The notes beneath the pieces were generated by a model. That model was not told the origin of the DNA. It worked only from the letters and a program-made list of their open reading frames with translations, and made no database searches. Of a stretch of DNA of 9,363 bases, positions 5,768-9,363 are shown one piece after another. The translations under genes were made by a program, and so were the position numbers. Positions within the stretch are counted from its first letter, which is position 1. Each line of letters starts with the position of its first letter. The DNA is from an uncultured Cocleimonas sp. (lineage in GTDB: Bacteria > Pseudomonadota > Gammaproteobacteria > Thiotrichales > Thiotrichaceae). The DNA is taken from contig CALISP010000023.1 of NCBI GenBank assembly GCA_938041705.1, positions 1 through 9,363 on the forward strand, written 5' to 3'.

Positions 5768-6736
5768 TTATAACGCCTTTGCTTTGGTGAGTCTCGATAA
5801 CCACACATCTATTCCTTGCGCATTTAGCTCAATGTCATTTGCCATTACAGAAGTTTGTAATTCGACAGATTGCTCACATTTCATTTCAGCTAGTTTATCC
5901 AGAACATATTGAAGTAGTTTTTCTTGTAAATACCCAACTCGGTTTTCAGTCAAGTCTATTGCTGACATAGCTATTTCTTTAATGTCTTTAATAGACGTAG
6001 TCAGCTGTCGAACAACATTTTGAGTCGGTTTAATGTCGCCAAAGTGTGTTAAATACATAACATCCGGCTTGTATGACATAAGACGCTCTATACTGACTAA
6101 TAAAGCATCAGGGTCAAACTGAACTGGTGTTGTAGTAGCGAAAGAAAAACGGCCTTCAGCAGAAGTTAATTGCGGATAACTGAGTCCAAATGTATCGCCT
6201 GTGAAAAATCCATTGCTGGTTTTATCATAAACACAAAAGTGATGACGTGCATGACCTGGCGTATCAAGAAATTCAAGTGCACGATCATTCATCTCTAGGG
6301 TATATCCATCTGGAGCTTCAATCACTCTATCAGCATCTACAGGTCTTATGCTTCCATATAATTTGCGAAAGCTTTCTTCGCCATATACGGCAATCGTTCC
6401 AGCTTCTAATCGGCTTGGGTCGATCATATGTGCAGCACCAAAAGGATGAATCACTAATTCGGCATTCTTACATTGGTGCATCAATTCACCAGCACCACCT
6501 GCGTGATCAAGATGTACGTGGGTGGGTATCACATAACGGACATTATTAAAGTCTAAACCTTTACTTACTAATACCTCAAGAATCAGAGGAACACTATGAT
6601 TCGTGCCTGTTTCCACGATTGCGACTTGATCACCTGATTGCATTAAATACAAAGCAGCGACACCTGAAGTGCCGTATTCTGCATCAATTACGGTAATACC
6701 ATGGGGTAAATCTATGTAGGTAGCTTTTTGAGTCAT
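5768..6736 (-). CDS. MBL-fold metallo-hydrolase (glyoxalase II/lactonase-like)
   Basis: This 322-residue cytosolic hydrolase has the complete dizinc ligand set of the metallo-beta-lactamase fold: His73, His75, Asp77 and His78 (THVHLDHAGG), His162 (DTPGHARHH), Asp181 (FFTGDTFG) and His231 (YLTHFG). The N-terminal strand pattern ends in IVETGTN (40-46), where the fold normally has D-T-G; here Glu replaces Asp. The C-terminal 75 residues are helical and add to the core fold. Substrates of this subgroup include thioesters, lactones and phosphoesters, and the sequence does not decide between them. The ATG lies 4 nt after the prpE TAG and has only a weak ribosome site (GAAAG inside the end of prpE), so translational coupling to prpE is likely. 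This suggests work on a propionate or acyl-CoA by-product, which is inference. Confidence 0.85.
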   Translation of the reverse strand: MTQKATYIDLPHGITVIDAEYGTSGVAALYLMQSGDQVAIVETGTNHSVPLILEVLVSKGLDFNNVRYVIPTHVHLDHAGGAGELMHQCKNAELVIHPFGAAHMIDPSRLEAGTIAVYGEESFRKLYGSIRPVDADRVIEAPDGYTLEMNDRALEFLDTPGHARHHFCVYDKTSNGFFTGDTFGLSYPQLTSAEGRFSFATTTPVQFDPDALLVSIERLMSYKPDVMYLTHFGDIKPTQNVVRQLTTSIKDIKEIAMSAIDLTENRVGYLQEKLLQYVLDKLAEMKCEQSVELQTSVMANDIELNAQGIDVWLSRLTKAKAL

Positions 6737-6740
6737 ATTG

Positions 6741-8612
6741 CTAGGCTTTCAATGATTGTATTTCAGTTAATGATTCAGGGTCATCTATGGTAGATGGGAT
6801 GATGTATTCTTCGCCATTAAATATTTGACGCATGGTTTTACGTAAAATTTTACCCGAGCGTGTTTTAGGTAAACGAGGAACAACATAGACTTCTTTAAAA
6901 GAAGCAACAGCTCCAATTTCTTGACGCACTAGCGCAATCAATTCTTTGCTGATTTCTTCATCGGTACTATCAATACCATTTTTCAATATCACAAAACCTG
7001 TCGGCATTTGGCCTTTTAGTTCGTCATCACGACCAATAACAGCACATTCGGCTATTGATGGATGCTTGCCTATGATTTCTTCCATTTCACCTGTAGACAA
7101 ACGATGCCCAGCTACATTGATTACATCATCCACACGACCCATAACAAACAGATAGCCTTCATCGTCGATATAACCGCCGTCTCCACTAGTGTAATAGCCT
7201 TCATGTTGTTCTAGATATCCACTTTTGAATCGATCCATATCTCCCCAAACGGTAGTTAAACAGCTCGGTGGAAGTGGTAATTTAATGGCAATATCACCTT
7301 GTTGATTCTTATCTAGTTCTTTACCGTTTTCATCGAGAATCTGAATATTAAACCCAGGACAAGGAACAGTTGCAGATCCAGGCTTAACCGGCATCATTTC
7401 AATACCCGTCATGTTTGATGCAATCGCCCAGCCTGTTTCTGTTTGCCACCAATTATCTACGATAGGTAATTTGAAGTTTTCTTCTAACCAATCAAAAGTA
7501 GCTGGATCGAGTCTTTCCCCTGCTGAATAAAACGCCTCTAGAGATGAGATGTCGTATTTCTTTGCAAGGTCAGCATTTGGATCTTCTTTTTTAATAGCGC
7601 GATAAGCCGTAGGTGCAGTGAATAGACCACGTACTTTATGATCTGCAATAACACGCCAGAAAGCACCTGCATCAGGTGTCATTATTGGCTTACCCTCATA
7701 CATAATTGTGGTACAACCATGCAAAAGAGGTGCATAGATAATATACGAATGTCCGACAACCCAACCTACATCTGATGCCGCCCAAAACACATCACCCGGA
7801 TCGATATTGTAGATTGCTTTCATACTGTATTTCATTGCTACAGCATGGCCTCCATTTTCACGCACTACGCCTTTGGGTTTACCTGTAGTACCTGATGTGT
7901 AAAGAATATAAAGGAGATCATCACCATTAACAGGTGTGCAATCAGCTGGTTCTGCTTTTTCTATAGCTTGTGCCCAATCAACATCACGCGCGTTTGACAT
8001 CTCAGCGATAGCTTCAGGGCGTTGGAAAACGACACAATGATCTGGTTTATGGGTAGCAATCTCAATAGCATTATCGATTAATGGTTTATATTCAATAACA
8101 CGTTTTATCTCGATACCACACGATGCACTTAAAATTACTTTTGGAGCAGCATCATCAATTCGAACAGCAAGTTCTGGGGCCGCAAAACCGCCAAAAACAA
8201 CGGAGTGAATCGCACCTAATCGAGCACATGCATACATCGCTATTGCGGCTTCTGGAATCATAGGCATATAAACAATGACTCTATCGCCTTTCTCTACACC
8301 TAGTTCTTTTAGCATGCCAGCACATAAAGCGACTTCATCACGCAATTCACGGAAAGTATAAGTTCTATGTGTATTGGTTACAGGTGAGTCGTAAATGATT
8401 GCAGCTTGATCTGCACGCCCGTTTTCAACGTGATGATCTAATGCCATATATGAAGTATTCATTTTTGCATCAGCAAACCAATGGTGTATACCATGCTCGT
8501 CTTGGCTTAAGACCTTTTCTGGTTCTTTGAACCAAGGTAATGCGTTTGCTTGCTCTTTCCAGAATGCTTCTGGGTTATTTTTAGCTGCATCAAATTCTTT
8601 TTGGTAACTCAC
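6741..8612 (-). CDS. prpE: Propionyl-CoA synthetase (propionate--CoA ligase)
   Basis: PrpE is an AMP-forming acyl-CoA synthetase (EC 6.2.1.17) that activates propionate for the 2-methylcitrate cycle in the cytosol. The protein has 623 residues; the E. coli enzyme has 628. Visible motifs are ENGRADQAAIIYDSPVT (63-79), typical of PrpE rather than acetyl-CoA synthetase; the phosphate loop TSGTTGKPKG (239-248); WWQTETG (388-394); YTSGDGG (474-480); the hinge region GRVDDVINVAGHRLSTGE (492-509); and the adenylation Lys588 in RSGKILRK. That lysine is the one controlled by acetylation or propionylation in the family. The start is GTG (8610-8612), backed by a strong AAGGAG at 6-nt spacing. It follows prpF by 121 nt, and repeat copy 4 lies in that gap. 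The next gene, the MBL hydrolase, begins 4 nt after its stop. Confidence 0.95.
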   Translation of the reverse strand: MSYQKEFDAAKNNPEAFWKEQANALPWFKEPEKVLSQDEHGIHHWFADAKMNTSYMALDHHVENGRADQAAIIYDSPVTNTHRTYTFRELRDEVALCAGMLKELGVEKGDRVIVYMPMIPEAAIAMYACARLGAIHSVVFGGFAAPELAVRIDDAAPKVILSASCGIEIKRVIEYKPLIDNAIEIATHKPDHCVVFQRPEAIAEMSNARDVDWAQAIEKAEPADCTPVNGDDLLYILYTSGTTGKPKGVVRENGGHAVAMKYSMKAIYNIDPGDVFWAASDVGWVVGHSYIIYAPLLHGCTTIMYEGKPIMTPDAGAFWRVIADHKVRGLFTAPTAYRAIKKEDPNADLAKKYDISSLEAFYSAGERLDPATFDWLEENFKLPIVDNWWQTETGWAIASNMTGIEMMPVKPGSATVPCPGFNIQILDENGKELDKNQQGDIAIKLPLPPSCLTTVWGDMDRFKSGYLEQHEGYYTSGDGGYIDDEGYLFVMGRVDDVINVAGHRLSTGEMEEIIGKHPSIAECAVIGRDDELKGQMPTGFVILKNGIDSTDEEISKELIALVRQEIGAVASFKEVYVVPRLPKTRSGKILRKTMRQIFNGEEYIIPSTIDDPESLTEIQSLKA

Positions 8613-8618
8613 TTCTTT

Positions 8619-8624
8619 CTCCTT
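8619..8624 (-). promoter_or_regulatory. Ribosome binding site fixing the GTG start of prpE
   Basis: AAGGAG reads on the minus strand 6 nt before the GTG codon at 8610-8612. It is the strongest Shine-Dalgarno in the window and supports the non-ATG start. Confidence 0.75.
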
Positions 8625-8647
8625 TGTGTTACTGAGATCACCTCTGT

Positions 8648-8660
8648 ACTAAGACTTAGT
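8648..8660. repeat. 13-bp palindrome in the prpF-prpE spacer
   Basis: actaag and cttagt are perfectly complementary around a single central a. The site lies 36 nt upstream of the prpE start codon. Its compact dyad form resembles a DNA operator more than an RNA hairpin. There is no evidence for a binding protein. Confidence 0.3.
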
Positions 8661-8674
8661 AAACTGAAAATGTC

Positions 8675-8700
8675 TTAAAAGTAGGGGGGTGTCTTTTTAA
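8675..8700 (-). repeat. Intergenic C-core palindrome, copy 4 (inverted)
   Basis: On the minus strand this reads aaaagacacccccc followed by tacttttaa. The arms ttaaaag (8675-8681) and the T-rich ctttttaa (8693-8700) pair with a one-base bulge. It is the only copy whose C-rich strand is the minus strand. Relative to the flanking prp genes, the C-rich strand is the sense strand. It separates prpF from prpE. Confidence 0.65.
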
Positions 8701-8733
8701 CTATTAGTTATTCTATTTATAGACTACTTTGGG

Positions 8734-9363
8734 TTAAATACTATCAGAAGGAATTCTTACTGTGCCTTCCATAAGTACACGAGCACTACGACTCATAATG
8801 ACTTTTTCAACGTTCCATTTTCCTTTATCTTGACTAGGAAGTTGATTAGCTACAGCACCCACTTTTAATGTGCCTGACGGGTGACCAAAGCTTACAGATT
8901 CCTTTCCTTTATGAGAAGAGTCGCCGCCACCAGCGGCTAAGTTAACTAAGGTTCCAGGTATCGCCGATGCTGTTCCAATAGCTACAGCAGCTGTCCCCAT
9001 CATTGCGTGATGTAACAAACCCATTGAAAGGGCACGCACATTGAGGTCAATGTCATCTGCATTAATTGTTTTTCCACTTGATGATACATAAGCTTCGGGT
9101 TTAGCCACAAAAGCAACCTTTGGTGTGTGCTGTCTAGTTGCCGCTTCTTCAACTGAATTGATTAGGCCCATTTTAATTGCGCCATGAGCACGAATGGTCT
9201 CAAACATCTCAAGTGCATTTGCATCAAAATTTATGTCACTTTGTAACTCAGTTCCTTTGTAAGAAATGTCATGAGCATTCATGAAAATAGTCGGTATTCC
9301 GGCATTAATCATGGTGACTTCAAAAGTTCCTATTCCTGGAACTTCTAACTCATCAACCAAGTT
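8734..9363 (-). CDS. prpF: 2-methylaconitate cis-trans isomerase PrpF, C-terminal 209 residues, cut by window end
   Basis: PrpF converts the 2-methylaconitate isomer made by AcnD into the form used to complete methylcitrate breakdown in the cytosol. The frame is open through the window edge (…N-L-V-D-E-L-E-V), so the true start lies beyond 9363; the family is usually about 390 residues. The visible half carries family motifs: VPGIGTFEVTMINAGIPTIF, RQHTPKVAFVAKP, RALSMGLLHHAMMGTAAVAIG followed by AIPGTLVNLAAGGG, FGHPSGTLKVGA, and MSRSARVLMEG near the end. The catalytic Lys and Cys reported for Shewanella PrpF are in the missing N-terminal half and cannot be checked. Its presence implies an AcnD-type rather than PrpD-type methylcitrate pathway upstream. 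It is transcribed toward prpE, 121 nt away. Confidence 0.93.
   Translation of the reverse strand, partial: NLVDELEVPGIGTFEVTMINAGIPTIFMNAHDISYKGTELQSDINFDANALEMFETIRAHGAIKMGLINSVEEAATRQHTPKVAFVAKPEAYVSSSGKTINADDIDLNVRALSMGLLHHAMMGTAAVAIGTASAIPGTLVNLAAGGGDSSHKGKESVSFGHPSGTLKVGAVANQLPSQDKGKWNVEKVIMSRSARVLMEGTVRIPSDSI

Noticed and set aside
6247..6549. Plus-strand open frame opposite the MBL hydrolase gene
   Set aside because: Its His-rich peptide comes from reading the zinc-ligand region in antisense; no ribosome site or domain.
6946..7155. Plus-strand open frame opposite prpE
   Set aside because: Antisense shadow inside a well-conserved coding region.

Overview
The window is chromosomal-looking DNA from an AT-rich gammaproteobacterium. 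The proteins point to a marine Alteromonadales relative (Colwellia, Thalassotalea or Shewanella type). The grounds are a prpF-prpE segment of the AcnD/PrpF-type methylcitrate pathway, a rhombotail lipoprotein, and a dadA/Lrp-type regulator pair. This placement is inference from gene content and composition, not from a marker gene. I see no tRNA, rRNA, CRISPR array or intact transposase.

Layout. Bases 1-387 (+) hold the C-terminal end of an alpha/beta serine hydrolase cut by the window edge. Bases 637-1641 (+) encode a two-domain FMN-binding split-barrel (pyridoxamine 5'-phosphate oxidase-like) protein. It converges on dadA (1682-2989, -), a D-amino acid dehydrogenase, across a perfect 15-bp hairpin. 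dadA is divergent from a DadR/Lrp-type regulator (3176-3664, +), and the shared spacer carries a good Lrp-box match. The rest is on the minus strand. Reading in the direction of transcription it is prpF (partial, 9363-8734), prpE (8612-6741), a metallo-beta-lactamase-fold hydrolase (6736-5768), a type II L-2-haloacid dehalogenase (5623-4946) and a rhombotail lipoprotein (4804-3872).

How the genes relate. prpE activates propionate to propionyl-CoA and prpF isomerises 2-methylaconitate in the methylcitrate cycle. The MBL hydrolase starts 4 nt after the prpE stop, so it is almost certainly co-transcribed and probably translationally coupled. The haloacid dehalogenase and the lipoprotein follow after gaps of 144 and 141 nt, so their membership in the operon is uncertain. 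DadA and the DadR-like protein form a classic enzyme/regulator pair for D-amino acid (typically D-alanine) catabolism.

The most distinctive non-coding signal is a family of four short intergenic imperfect palindromes with a C-rich core (about 21 nt, at 410-430, 3703-3724, 5675-5699 and 8675-8700). They lie only between genes, three in one orientation and one inverted. They look like a species- or genus-specific repetitive extragenic palindrome. The window is otherwise fairly ordinary metabolic DNA, and I found no convincing undescribed multi-gene system.
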